DNA from: Saprospiraceae bacterium
GTDB taxonomy: Bacteria > Bacteroidota > Bacteroidia > Chitinophagales > Saprospiraceae
Length of the DNA: 64,000 nucleotides
Direction: 5' to 3'
NCBI GenBank assembly: GCA_022841745.1
Contig: JALHQW010000006.1
Span: 101,192 to 165,191 of the forward strand
Shown: in pieces, positions 16,883 through 25,553 of the stretch
Layout: each line of letters opens with the position of its first letter
Numbering within the stretch: position 1 is the first letter of the stretch
The notes under the pieces: generated by a model
The model's input: only the letters and a program-made list of their open reading frames with translations
Told to the model about the DNA's origin: nothing
Database searches by the model: none
Program-made: the position numbers and the translations under genes

Positions 16883-17891
16883 AAGCCCTCGGCACCACAT
16901 ACGTATCGAGGATGGTGATTTTCGGAACATCAGTGATTTCGATGTCGAGGATATTGAAAAGTTGCTTGACGGCCATTTTGCCCATCTCGACACCTGGCTG
17001 ATGGACGGAGGAGAGGTTCGGCTCGATGATGGTACAGACTGGGTCGTCGTTGAAGCCAATGATGGCGAGGTCTTGTGGGATGCGGATGCCTTTTGACTTG
17101 GCGTACAAAATCGTGCTGACAGCGGTGTTGTCGTTAGCGGCGAAAATGCCATCGGGCGGGTTGGCCAGTGATAAGGCTTGTTCGGCGAGCACAAAACCTT
17201 CTTCTGGCGTGAGCTTATTGGCGGTCAGCAGTAGATTTTCGTCGAAAGGCAGGCCATGTTTTGCCAAAGCATCAATATAACCTTGTCGCCGCTGGCGGTA
17301 CATCAACTGCTGGGGCGGCCCGCCATAATGCGCAATGCGGCGGCAACCCTGTTGGATGAGGTGCTCGGTGGCCTTGAAAGTGGCCTCCCGGTTGTCAATC
17401 ATCACTTGGTAGCAGTCCTCCTTTTCTGGGATACGGTCAACAAACACCACGGGAATGCCACTTTCCTTGAACTGCTGGATATGGTCATACTTCGTGGTCT
17501 CAGTGGCGCAAGAGACGAGCAAGCCGCAAATTCGGCTGTTGAAAAAGGCGCTGGCGTTGCCGATTTCAATGTCATGGCTTTCATAGGATTGCGAAATGAG
17601 CACACTGTAACCAGCCTCCCTTGCCGCTTGTTCCATGCCGCTCACGAGCGAAGAGATGAAGGGCCGGTTTATATGAGGCACCAACACACCGATATTGGTC
17701 GAATGCTGCTTGCGAAGGCTAACCGCCAAAAAATTGGGCCGATAGCCAAGCTCCTCAGCCAATCGCTTGACAGCCTTGGTCGTTTCTTCGCCGATGCTGG
17801 CATGGTTCTTCAGCGCCCTCGAAACGGTGGAGGAGGAGACCCCCAATTGCCGGGCGAGGTCGTGTATGGTGACGTTGCTCTTTTTTTTCAT
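16866..17891 (-). CDS. LacI-family transcriptional regulator, probable xylan/xylose regulon repressor
   Basis: 341 residues from the ATG at 17891 (MKKKSNVTIHDLARQLGVSSSTVSRAL, an archetypal LacI helix-turn-helix); another in-frame ATG at 17918 would add nine residues. The hinge segment YRPNFLAVSLR is followed by a periplasmic-binding-protein-like ligand domain with the SVHQPGVEMGKMAVKQL motif. It is divergent from the GH67 alpha-glucuronidase gene, with a palindromic GCAATCGATTG between them. I infer that it binds that site and its two copies at 10599 and 30873 and responds to a xylan-derived sugar or sugar acid. Confidence 0.92.
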   Translation of the reverse strand: MKKKSNVTIHDLARQLGVSSSTVSRALKNHASIGEETTKAVKRLAEELGYRPNFLAVSLRKQHSTNIGVLVPHINRPFISSLVSGMEQAAREAGYSVLISQSYESHDIEIGNASAFFNSRICGLLVSCATETTKYDHIQQFKESGIPVVFVDRIPEKEDCYQVMIDNREATFKATEHLIQQGCRRIAHYGGPPQQLMYRQRRQGYIDALAKHGLPFDENLLLTANKLTPEEGFVLAEQALSLANPPDGIFAANDNTAVSTILYAKSKGIRIPQDLAIIGFNDDPVCTIIEPNLSSVHQPGVEMGKMAVKQLFNILDIEITDVPKITILDTYVVPRASSVRS

Positions 17892-17994
17892 TGAAAATAG
17901 GCGAAGGGAAGTTGCCATCCCGACGGGCTAAGTAACGGATTTTTTGGGTTTTGCTGGCGCAACAATTCATACAAATCCGATAGAACGAATTTTA

Positions 17995-18008
17995 TGCAAT
18001 CGATTGAT
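17995..18008. promoter_or_regulatory. Probable LacI-family operator TGCAATCGATTGAT (site 2)
   Basis: Core CAATCGATTG at 17997-18006 in the intergenic region between the divergent LacI and GH67 genes, 57 bases upstream of the GH67 ATG and about 105 from the regulator's start. This placement fits autoregulation together with control of the GH67-onward unit. Confidence 0.75.
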
Positions 18009-18062
18009 AAGTAATTTATAGCTTCGCCCTTGTGGTTGGCGCTTACAGTGCTTAATGATTTT

Positions 18063-20207
18063 ATGGTAAAAACAACTTGGAAATTGCTGTTTGCCCTAAT
18101 GCTGGCCGTAGGCTCAAGCTACACAGGGGCAAGTGCCGAAAACGGCTACCGGCTATGGCTGCGTTATGACAAGGTCAAGGACGAGGCAAGGCTCAAAAGC
18201 TACCGCTCCCAAATCAATTATTTCATAGTAGAAGGCAACACACCCACACTCGAAGTGGCCCGGAAAGAGCTGGCGCTTGGCCTGGTTGGGCTGCTCGACG
18301 AGCCGCAATTGCCTTGGCAAAAACTGCAAAGCGGACAGGGCATCGTGGTGGCTGTTTTGGGTCAAAACGCTGGCATTGACAGAGAAATCAAAACCGAAGA
18401 CGCCCAAAAATTGCGGACGGAAGGCTATCTTTTGTACAAAACAGGGCAGAAACTGTTGGTGATTGGCAAGGACGACAAAGGCGTTTTGTACGGTGTTTTT
18501 CACCTGCTGCGGCTTATCCAAACCAGCCAACCGCTTGATAATCTGCACGTTGTAGAAAATCCAAAACTCCAGCGCCGCATCCTCAACCACTGGGACAACC
18601 TCGACCGCACCGTGGAGCGGGGTTACGCTGGCTTCTCCATTTGGAACTGGCACACCCTGCCCGACTATCTCGACCCCCGCTACACCGACTATGCCCGTGC
18701 CAACGCCTCCATTGGCATCAACGGCACGGTGCTGACCAACGTGAACGCCAATGCGCTCGTATTGCGGAGCGACTACCTCGAAAAAGTGAAGGCGCTCGCT
18801 GACCTTTTCCGACCCTATAATATAAAGGTGTACCTAACCGCCCGTTTCAGTGCCCCGATTGAATTGGGAAAATTGCCAACCGCCGACCCGCTCGACCCTG
18901 CCGTTCAGCGCTGGTGGAAGGAAAAAGTGGACGAAATTTACCGCCTCATGCCCGATTTCGGCGGCTTCGTGGTGAAAGCAAATTCCGAAGGGCAGCCCGG
19001 ACCGCAAAACTATGGCCGCAACCACGCCGACGGAGCCAATCTGCTCGCCGATGCCCTGGCCCCGCACGGCGGTATCGTGATGTGGCGGGCCTTCGTGTAC
19101 AGCGCCGAGGACGCCACCGACCGCCACAAGCAAGCCTACAACGAGTTCGTGCCGCTGGACGGCAGCTTTCGTGAAAACGTGATGGTTCAGGTGAAAAACG
19201 GGCCGATTGACTTCCAGCCACGGGAACCTGCGCACCCCATGTTCGGCGTCATGCGGAAAACGCCGCTGCTGATGGAATTTCAAATCACGCAAGAATATTT
19301 GGGGCAGGGTACTCATCTCGTCTATCTCGCCCCGATGTGGAAGGAAGTCCTGGACTTCGAGATTGACGGAAAAGGCACGACCGTAGCATCATCCCTCATC
19401 CCTCATCCCTCATCCCTCTCCGCCATCGCTGGCGTCGCCAATATCGGCAACGACTTCAACTGGACGGGCTACCACTTCGCGCAAGCCAACTGGTACGCCT
19501 TTGGGCGCTTAGCGTGGGACTCGGATTTGTCTTCGGAAAAAATCGCCGAGGAGTGGCTGCGCATGACGTTTTCCAACGATGAAAAATTTGTGAAAACGGT
19601 GAAAACCATAATGCTCAACAGCCACGAAACCTGTGTGAACTACATGACCCCGCTCGGCCTGCACCACATCATGGCGACCGGCCACCACTACGGCCCCGGC
19701 CCTTGGGTGGGCGACCTGAGCCGCCCAGAATGGAACCCGACCTACTACCATCGGGCGGACGAAAAAGGCGTCGGCTTCGACCGGACAGCGACGGGAACGA
19801 ATGCCGTTGAGCAGTACACCCCAGCCGTGCGGGAGGTTTTTTCATCGAGAAAACATTGCCCCGAAAAATACCTGCTCTGGTTCCACCATGTCGGTTGGAC
19901 AGAGAAATTGGCCTCCGGCAAAACGCTTTGGGAGGCGCTTTGCCGCCGTTACCACCAAGGCGCAGCAGACGTGGACAACATGCGCCGAACTTGGCAGACC
20001 ATGGAAAAAGAGGTGGACGGACAGCGTTTTCACGAAGTGGACATGATGCTTCAAATCCAAGAAAAGGAAGCTAAGTGGTGGCGGGATGCCTGCCTGACGT
20101 ATTTCCAGACTTTTTCAAAAATGGAAATCCCAAAGGATTTGGAGCAGCCAGCACATGATTTGGAATATTATAAATCATTGGATTACCCATATTCGCCGGG
20201 GCATTGA
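18063..20207 (+). CDS. GH67 alpha-glucuronidase, exported
   Basis: 714 residues from the ATG at 18063 with a signal peptide ending about residue 25 (SYTGASA). The GH67 catalytic region is clear: WNWHTLPDYLDPRYTDYAR, the probable general acid E309 in VKANSEGQPGP, and acidic residues D383 (KNGPIDFQPREP) and E411 (FQITQEYLGQG) at the spacing known for the family. It removes 4-O-methyl-glucuronic acid from the ends of glucuronoxylo-oligosaccharides. It heads the xylan unit and has an operator upstream. Odd feature: residues about 443-453 (SSLIPHPSSLS) are encoded by an ATCCCTC tandem repeat, an apparent in-frame expansion in a loop. Confidence 0.94.
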   Translation: MVKTTWKLLFALMLAVGSSYTGASAENGYRLWLRYDKVKDEARLKSYRSQINYFIVEGNTPTLEVARKELALGLVGLLDEPQLPWQKLQSGQGIVVAVLGQNAGIDREIKTEDAQKLRTEGYLLYKTGQKLLVIGKDDKGVLYGVFHLLRLIQTSQPLDNLHVVENPKLQRRILNHWDNLDRTVERGYAGFSIWNWHTLPDYLDPRYTDYARANASIGINGTVLTNVNANALVLRSDYLEKVKALADLFRPYNIKVYLTARFSAPIELGKLPTADPLDPAVQRWWKEKVDEIYRLMPDFGGFVVKANSEGQPGPQNYGRNHADGANLLADALAPHGGIVMWRAFVYSAEDATDRHKQAYNEFVPLDGSFRENVMVQVKNGPIDFQPREPAHPMFGVMRKTPLLMEFQITQEYLGQGTHLVYLAPMWKEVLDFEIDGKGTTVASSLIPHPSSLSAIAGVANIGNDFNWTGYHFAQANWYAFGRLAWDSDLSSEKIAEEWLRMTFSNDEKFVKTVKTIMLNSHETCVNYMTPLGLHHIMATGHHYGPGPWVGDLSRPEWNPTYYHRADEKGVGFDRTATGTNAVEQYTPAVREVFSSRKHCPEKYLLWFHHVGWTEKLASGKTLWEALCRRYHQGAADVDNMRRTWQTMEKEVDGQRFHEVDMMLQIQEKEAKWWRDACLTYFQTFSKMEIPKDLEQPAHDLEYYKSLDYPYSPGH
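19390..19419 (+). repeat. ATCCCTC tandem repeat inside the GH67 coding region
   Basis: About four copies of the 7-base unit CATCCCT within the alpha-glucuronidase gene. The frame is preserved and the same unit occurs in non-coding DNA at 51490-51562 and in the second FG-GAP gene at 42051-42080. Confidence 0.8.
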
Positions 20208-20281
20208 GCTTGGGAGTCGTTCATCCTCCAGTCCTCAGACAGAGGGTGCTAACTTAAGAAAAGCATTCAACCATTATTAAA

Positions 20282-21421
20282 ATGAAATCATTCAAACTCA
20301 TCCAACTCCTCGCAATCACGGCAGTTTTGCTGGCAGGTTGTAAAGAAGAAACATCGCAGCAGGAAGCAGATGCCCAAGAACCGGGCGGCTTGAAGACCAT
20401 ATTCAAGGACGACTTCTACATCGGCGCAGCCATCAGTGCGACACAAATTGAAGAAGCTGATGCAAAGGCGGCGGCACTGCTCCCAAAGGAGTTCAACAGC
20501 ATCACACCAGAGAATGTCATGAAATGGATGTACATCCATCCCGGTCGTGACAGTTTCGATTTTGCGCTGCCTGACAAATTCGTGGCACTGGGAGAAAAGC
20601 ACGGCATGAACATCATAGCGCATGCGCTGCTTTGGCACAGCCAACTTGCTCCATGGGTGGAACAGGTGAAGGACGCCAAAGAAATGGAAGCTGTTTTGAC
20701 CAACCATATCAACACCATCGTGGGAAGGTACAAGGGCCGGGTGCATGGCTGGGATGTGGTGAACGAGGCGCTGAACGAGGACGGCACTTTGCGGGAAACC
20801 CCTTTTTTGAAAACAATGGGCGAAGCCTACCTTGAAAAAGTGTTCAAATTAGCCGCCGCTGCCGACCCAGCCGCCGAGCTTTATTACAACGACTACAATA
20901 TCGAGCAACCTGCCAAGCGGGCTGGCTGCATTGCTATGATTAAAAAACTGCAAGCTGCCGGGGTGAAGATTGATGGCGTGGGCATCCAAGGCCACTGGAG
21001 CATTGCGGGTCTGCCTTACGAGGACATCGAAAAAAGCATTCAGGAATATGCGGCGCTCGGCCTCAAGGTGCATTTCACCGAACTGGACATGACCGTGCTG
21101 CCCAACCCCTGGGACTTGAAAGGTGCAGAGGTGAGCCAGAACTTCCCCGGCAGCCCGTTCATGAACCCCTACCCCGACTCATTCCCCGTAGCGAGGCAGG
21201 AAGAACAAGCCGTGGCCTACCAGCGCTTGTTCGAGTTGTTCCTGAAACACCGTGACCATATCGAGCGGGTGACCTTTTGGGGCATGAACGACGGCCATTC
21301 CTGGCTGAATGGTTGGCCCATCAAGGACAGGACGAACTACCCGTTGTTGTTTGATAGGAATTTTGAACCGAAGCCCGCTTATAGGAGCGTGATGGAATTG
21401 AAAAAGAAAGCAAAACCGTGA
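20282..21421 (+). CDS. GH10 endo-1,4-beta-xylanase lipoprotein
   Basis: 379 residues with a lipoprotein signal ending LLAGC (C20), so probably membrane-anchored. The GH10 barrel shows the substrate-binding HALLWHSQLAPW, the acid/base E162 in WDVVNEALNEDG and the nucleophile E267 in VHFTELDMTV. It cleaves internal xylan bonds, supplying oligosaccharides to SusC/SusD and to GH67/GH43. The gene follows GH67 with a 74-bp gap and precedes a sugar symporter. No accessory carbohydrate-binding module is present. Confidence 0.95.
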   Translation: MKSFKLIQLLAITAVLLAGCKEETSQQEADAQEPGGLKTIFKDDFYIGAAISATQIEEADAKAAALLPKEFNSITPENVMKWMYIHPGRDSFDFALPDKFVALGEKHGMNIIAHALLWHSQLAPWVEQVKDAKEMEAVLTNHINTIVGRYKGRVHGWDVVNEALNEDGTLRETPFLKTMGEAYLEKVFKLAAAADPAAELYYNDYNIEQPAKRAGCIAMIKKLQAAGVKIDGVGIQGHWSIAGLPYEDIEKSIQEYAALGLKVHFTELDMTVLPNPWDLKGAEVSQNFPGSPFMNPYPDSFPVARQEEQAVAYQRLFELFLKHRDHIERVTFWGMNDGHSWLNGWPIKDRTNYPLLFDRNFEPKPAYRSVMELKKKAKP

Positions 21422-21514
21422 TGATGAACACGGAGGTACAAAGAACACAAAGAGACACAGCGTTAGTTACCTACTCCGTGTCCCTTTGAGCCCTCTTTAC
21501 CTCTGTGTTAAAAA
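21422..21514 (+). repeat. Inverted repeat, CACGGAGGTACAAAG family
   Basis: Starting two bases after the xylanase stop: AACACGGAGGTACAAAGAAC, then a complementary arm reading CTCTTTACCTCTGTGTT about 60 bases later, with a GTTAGTTACC loop. It ends 17 bases before the next start codon, again filling the spacer. Confidence 0.7.
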
Positions 21515-21530
21515 AACAAACCAACTCAAA

Positions 21531-22940
21531 ATGAGCCTTGAATCGCAAAAATTAACGGTAGGCGAAAAAATCGGCTACTCCCTCGGCGACCTCGCCGCCA
21601 ACCTCGTTTTCCAGACACTGCTGACTTTTTTGGCCTTCTTTTACACGGATGTATATGGCCTGAAACCGGAGGTGGCCACGCCGATTATCTTTTTCGTTGG
21701 CCTGTTTGCGGCGCTCGTTTTCAATCCCATCATTGGGGCACTGGCCGACCGGACGGTGACCCGCTGGGGCAAGTTCCGGCCCTGGATTTTGTGGACGGCA
21801 GTGCCATTGGGCGTGATGGCCTTGCTAGCATTTAGCACCCCCGATTTTTCCCCACAGGGAAAAATCATCTACGCCATAGTCACGTATGCGTTGCTGCTGT
21901 TGCTTTATGCCGCCAACAACCTGCCATATTCAGCACTGAGCGGTGTCATCACAGGCGACATGGGCGAGCGGAACAGCATGTCGTCCTACCGTTTTGTGGC
22001 GGTAATGGTGGCGCAGTTCGTGGTGCAGGTGCTGATGTACCCTTTCGTGGACTACATGGGCGGCGGCGACCGGGTGGTAGGCTTCTCCAAGGTAATGACC
22101 TGGCTGGCCGGGGCTGGCATGGTGATGATGTTCATCACGTTTTTCACCACCAAAGAGCGCATCGTTCCCACGCCGGAGCAAAAATCTACGCTTAGCCAAG
22201 ACCTGAAGGATATTGGCAAAAATAAGCCTTGGGCCATCATGCTGTTGCTGACCATCCTCGTTTTCATCACGCTGGCGCTCAAGGGCGGCATGTACGTTTA
22301 CTATTTTGAAAACTACCTGGACGAAGCAGCCATTGGCAGTTTCCTTTCAAAATTTGGCTTGTCGGGCATCGAAAAACCCGCCTCCTACGGGTTTAGCGTC
22401 TTCAACGGTTGTGGCATCATCTTCATGATTGTGGGCATCATGTTCTCCAAAGGCTTGGCCGATAAATACGGGAAGCGGGATACTTTCGGGGTGGCACTCG
22501 TGCTGTCCACGCTCTTCATCCTCGTGCTGAATTTCATCCCGCCCACCTCCATCGGGCTGGTGATGATGGCGCAGGTGCTGCACGGCTTTTTCTATGGCAT
22601 CACCATCCCCATCCTCTGGGCGATGATTGCAGACGTGGCCGACTACTCCGAATGGAAAAACAACCGCCGGGCCACGGCCATCATCTTCTCCGCCATGCTG
22701 GTCGGCCTGAAACTGGGACTGACCTTCGGAAGCGCACTGGTCACGGGCATTTTAGGCGCCTATGGCTACGTGGCAGGAGCTGAAACCCAAAACCCTGAAA
22801 CCATCCAAGGCATCAAACTCTCGGTAAGCATCTACCCTGGCCTGTTCTTCCTGCTGGGGGCTGGGCTGCTGTTTTTCTATGAAATAAACAAGAAGATGGA
22901 GGTGGAGATTGAAAAGGATTTGGCGGAAAGGAGGAAATAG
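21531..22940 (+). CDS. GPH-family (glycoside-pentoside-hexuronide) sugar:cation symporter
   Basis: 469 residues, about 12 membrane segments. The N-terminus GEKIGYSLGDLAANLVF and the loop ADRTVTRWGKFRPWILW are GPH hallmarks, as in xyloside and melibiose transporters. It would carry xylo-oligosaccharides or xylosides over the inner membrane, between the outer xylanase and the unsecreted GH43 that follows. ATG at 21531 is preferred to a longer frame that runs through the repeat. Its stop codon TAG is the first triplet of a repeat element. Confidence 0.92.
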   Translation: MSLESQKLTVGEKIGYSLGDLAANLVFQTLLTFLAFFYTDVYGLKPEVATPIIFFVGLFAALVFNPIIGALADRTVTRWGKFRPWILWTAVPLGVMALLAFSTPDFSPQGKIIYAIVTYALLLLLYAANNLPYSALSGVITGDMGERNSMSSYRFVAVMVAQFVVQVLMYPFVDYMGGGDRVVGFSKVMTWLAGAGMVMMFITFFTTKERIVPTPEQKSTLSQDLKDIGKNKPWAIMLLLTILVFITLALKGGMYVYYFENYLDEAAIGSFLSKFGLSGIEKPASYGFSVFNGCGIIFMIVGIMFSKGLADKYGKRDTFGVALVLSTLFILVLNFIPPTSIGLVMMAQVLHGFFYGITIPILWAMIADVADYSEWKNNRRATAIIFSAMLVGLKLGLTFGSALVTGILGAYGYVAGAETQNPETIQGIKLSVSIYPGLFFLLGAGLLFFYEINKKMEVEIEKDLAERRK

Positions 22941-23006
22941 TCCGCAGTCCTTCAGTCCGCAGTCCGCAGTCGGGGGCTGTTAATACGGCACTTATTGCGG
23001 ACTATT
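22938..23006 (+). repeat. CAGTCCGCAGTC hairpin element, plus orientation
   Basis: It starts with the symporter stop (TAG|TCCGCAGTCC), has the loop GGGGGCTGTTAATACGGCAC and a short arm ATTGCGGACTATTGGACT. A 50-base unrelated stretch follows before the tandem array. Confidence 0.85.
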
Positions 23007-23058
23007 GGACTAAAATTATGGGCTTTGAAAAAAACTTCCAAAATTCGCAGTAAAGACA

Positions 23059-23303
23059 TGCTACCACGAAACTGACTGAAGGCTGTAGGACTGTAGGACT
23101 GAAGACTGTAGGACTGTAGGACTGAAGACTGTAGACTGTAGGACTGAAGACTGTAGGACTGTAGGACTGTAGGACTGTAGGACTGTAGGACTGTAGGACT
23201 GTAGGACTGTAAGACTGAAAAATTAAATTGCCGCAACCCAAGGAAAGTGCCTGCAACCACGGCCCCGACTGTGGACTGCGGACTGAAAGACTTAGGACTA
23301 AAT
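23059..23303 (+). repeat. GACTGTAG tandem array plus second hairpin half, leader of GH43
   Basis: A loop remnant (ATGCTACCACGAAACTGACTG) leads into irregular CTGTAGGA/CTGAAGA units and then seven perfect consecutive copies of the 8-base unit CTGTAGGA (23151-23206). After a short unique stretch comes another loop-plus-right-arm (GCAACCACGGCCCC, then ACTGTGGACTGCGGACTG), ending 4 bases before the GH43 start codon. The array and its relics occupy the rest of the 363-bp spacer 22941-23303; no gene is present. Confidence 0.88.
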
Positions 23304-24317
23304 ATGGAACAACCACTCGACGATAAAACCATTCAAGACTACAACGACCGGGCAATTTCGCCGCCGCTCGTTTCGCACATCTTCACCGCCGACCCTTCGG
23401 CGCATGTGTTTGATGGCAAAATCTACATTTACCCATCACATGACATTGACGCAGGCATCCCGTTCAACGACAATGGCGACCATTTCGGCATGGAAGACTA
23501 CCACGTCATTTCAATGGATGGCCCTGATGCAGGAGCCGTCGACAATGGCGTGGCGCTACATATAAAAGATGTGCCTTGGGCCGAGCGGCAGATGTGGGCA
23601 CCCGATTGCGCCCGCAAAAACGGCAATTACTATTTCTATTTCCCCGCAAAAAGGCCGGATGGTATTTTCCAAATTGGGGTAGCCGTGGGCGACTTTCCCG
23701 TGGGGCCATTCAAGGCGGAACCAGAAGCCATCAAGGGCAGCTATTCGATAGACCCGGCTGTATTCGAGGACGAAGACGGGCAGTTTTATATGTACTTCGG
23801 CGGTATATGGGGCGGACAATTGCAGTGCTACCGCAACAACGTTTTCGATGAAAAAAACGGCTTGAAAAACGACGACGAACCTGCCTTCGGGCCCATCGTA
23901 GCGAAACTGACGGACGACATGCTTCAATTCGCCGAGACGCCCCGTGAGTTGCAGATTTTGGATGAAAACGGCCAACCCCTGCTCGCTGGCGACAACGACC
24001 GCCGCTTTTTCGAGGCCTCGTGGATGCACAAGTACCGAGGCAAATACTACTTCTCGTACTCAACCGGTGACACCCATTTCCTTTGCTACGCAACGGGCGA
24101 CAATCCCTACGGCCCCTTCACTTACCAAGGTCGGATTTTGAACCCTGTGCTGGGCTGGACCTCCCACCATTCCATTTGCGAGTTTGAAGGCAAGTGGTAC
24201 TTGTTCTACCATGATTCTGTGGTGTCAAAGGGCATCACACACCTGCGGAACATCAAAATGACAGAGATTTTTTACGATGAAAACGGGCGGATTTTAACGC
24301 TTGACCCTTATTTGTAG
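23304..24317 (+). CDS. GH43-family glycosidase (beta-xylosidase / alpha-L-arabinofuranosidase), cytoplasmic
   Basis: 337 residues, five-bladed propeller. Catalytic triad candidates: base D30 (FTADPSAHVFDGKIYIYPSHD), pKa modulator D150 (GSYSIDPAVFEDEDG) and acid E237 (FFEASWMHKYRGKYYFSYS). No signal peptide, so it probably acts on imported oligosaccharides after the GPH symporter. ATG at 23304 fits the family start; the longer frame to 23247 is translated repeat. The last base of the leader repeat is only 4 bases from the ATG, and the TAG stop begins another element. Xylosidase and arabinofuranosidase activities cannot be separated by inspection. Confidence 0.92.
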   Translation: MEQPLDDKTIQDYNDRAISPPLVSHIFTADPSAHVFDGKIYIYPSHDIDAGIPFNDNGDHFGMEDYHVISMDGPDAGAVDNGVALHIKDVPWAERQMWAPDCARKNGNYYFYFPAKRPDGIFQIGVAVGDFPVGPFKAEPEAIKGSYSIDPAVFEDEDGQFYMYFGGIWGGQLQCYRNNVFDEKNGLKNDDEPAFGPIVAKLTDDMLQFAETPRELQILDENGQPLLAGDNDRRFFEASWMHKYRGKYYFSYSTGDTHFLCYATGDNPYGPFTYQGRILNPVLGWTSHHSICEFEGKWYLFYHDSVVSKGITHLRNIKMTEIFYDENGRILTLDPYL

Positions 24318-24483
24318 TCGGCAGTCCATCAGTCCACAGACCGACAGTCGGTGACTGCTACCTTTGCACTGATTGCGGACTGCCAGACTGAATACTAAAG
24401 ACTCTTAACTGAATCCAAAATGCGCAGACGTGAGCTGCTACCACGGCACCGACTGCGGACTGTGGACTTAAAGACTGTGGACT
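24315..24483 (+). repeat. Two consecutive CAGTCCGCAGTC hairpin elements abutting a start codon
   Basis: The GH43 stop is the first triplet (TAG|TCGGCAGTCC); the first loop reads GGTGACTGCTACCTTTGCAC with the right arm ATTGCGGACTGCCAGACTG. A second loop (GTGAGCTGCTACCACGGCAC) and arm (CGACTGCGGACTGTGGACTT) follow. The final unit GTGGACT is immediately followed by ATG of the aldo/keto reductase, leaving no room for a Shine-Dalgarno sequence. Confidence 0.88.
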
Positions 24484-25467
24484 ATGAAAAAAAGGACACT
24501 TGGCCGCACAGGCTTCAATATCTCGGAAATCAGCCTTGGCACATGGCAGGTTGGGGGCAAATGGGGTGCTCCGTTCAGCCATGAGAATGCTGACAAAATC
24601 CTCAACGAGGCGGTTGACCTCGGCGTGAATTTCATTGACACTGCCGACGTGTATGGCAATCGAGAAAGCGAAAAAGCCGTAGGGCGGTTGGTGAAAAACC
24701 GCTCAGAGCGGATTTATGTTGCTACGAAATGTGGCAGGTTCATCTCGCCGCACGTCAACGAGGGATACACGCCGCAGGTGCTACGGGGCTACGTCGAAAC
24801 CAGCCTTAAAAACATGGGGCTGGAGGCCATTGACCTCATCCAGTTGCACTGCCCACCGAACGAGGTGTACTACCGACCGGAGATTTTCGAAGAGTTTGAC
24901 AAGCTCATTGCCGAAGGCAAAATCCAAAAACTCGGTGTGAGCGTGGAAAAGGTCGAGCAGGCGCTTAAAGCTATCGAGTACCCGAATGTGGACACGGTGC
25001 AAATTATCTTCAACATGTTCCGGCAACGCCCCGCTGGGCTTTTCTTCGAACAAGCAAAAAAGCGGAATATCGGCGTCATCGTGCGGGTGCCGCTGGCGAG
25101 TGGGCTGCTCAGTGGCAAATACGATGCGAGCACCGCCTTCCAGCCCGGCGACCATCGGCACGACAACCGCCACGGCGAGCATTTCGATAAAGGCGAGACC
25201 TTCTCTGGCGTGGACTATGAGACTGGTTTACAGGCAGTTAGCCGCTTAAAGGGAGTGTTCCCAAGCCTTTCATTGACGCAAGTTGCCCTGCGTTGGGTAC
25301 TGATGTTCGATGCCGTGAGCACGGTCATCCCCGGTGCATCAAGACCGGAACAAGTAGCGGCAAACATTGCTGGAGACGAGCTACGGCCGTTGACGAAAGC
25401 CGAAATGAGTTCAGTTGAAGCAATTTACGATGAAATGATTAGCCCTTTGGTTCACCATTTATGGTAG
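24484..25467 (+). CDS. Aldo/keto reductase
   Basis: 327 residues, TIM-barrel NADPH oxidoreductase. Visible: RTLGRTGFNISEISLGTW at the N-terminus, catalytic DTADVYGN (Asp/Tyr), ATKCG (Lys) and IDLIQLHCPP (His), and the C-terminal coenzyme motif VIPGASRPEQVAANI. In this locus it might reduce or oxidise a pentose or a lactone-related carbonyl, but the subfamily (general YhdN/Tas-like) does not define a substrate. Both ends touch repeat elements: ATG directly after one, TAG at the start of the next. Confidence 0.9.
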   Translation: MKKRTLGRTGFNISEISLGTWQVGGKWGAPFSHENADKILNEAVDLGVNFIDTADVYGNRESEKAVGRLVKNRSERIYVATKCGRFISPHVNEGYTPQVLRGYVETSLKNMGLEAIDLIQLHCPPNEVYYRPEIFEEFDKLIAEGKIQKLGVSVEKVEQALKAIEYPNVDTVQIIFNMFRQRPAGLFFEQAKKRNIGVIVRVPLASGLLSGKYDASTAFQPGDHRHDNRHGEHFDKGETFSGVDYETGLQAVSRLKGVFPSLSLTQVALRWVLMFDAVSTVIPGASRPEQVAANIAGDELRPLTKAEMSSVEAIYDEMISPLVHHLW

Positions 25468-25548
25468 TCCTACAGTCTTCAGTCCGCAGTCCACAGTCGG
25501 GGCTGCTACCACGGCACTGACTGCGGACTGAAGGGGACTACGGACTCA
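25465..25548 (+). repeat. CAGTCCGCAGTC hairpin element, plus orientation (best-preserved copy)
   Basis: From the aldo/keto reductase stop (TAG|TCCTACAGTC) to six bases before the xylulokinase ATG. Left arm TTCAGTCCGCAGTCCACAGTC, loop GGGGCTGCTACCACGGCAC, right arm TGACTGCGGACTGAAGGGGACT. TTCAGTCCGCAGTC pairs exactly with GACTGCGGACTGAA, 14 base pairs. Confidence 0.92.
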
Positions 25549-25553
25549 AAAAA

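Noticed and set aside
24315-25550. Insertion sequences or transposon ends
   Set aside because: No transposase or integrase gene and no target-site duplications that I could see; the repeats vary in unit number and are better described as hairpin spacers.
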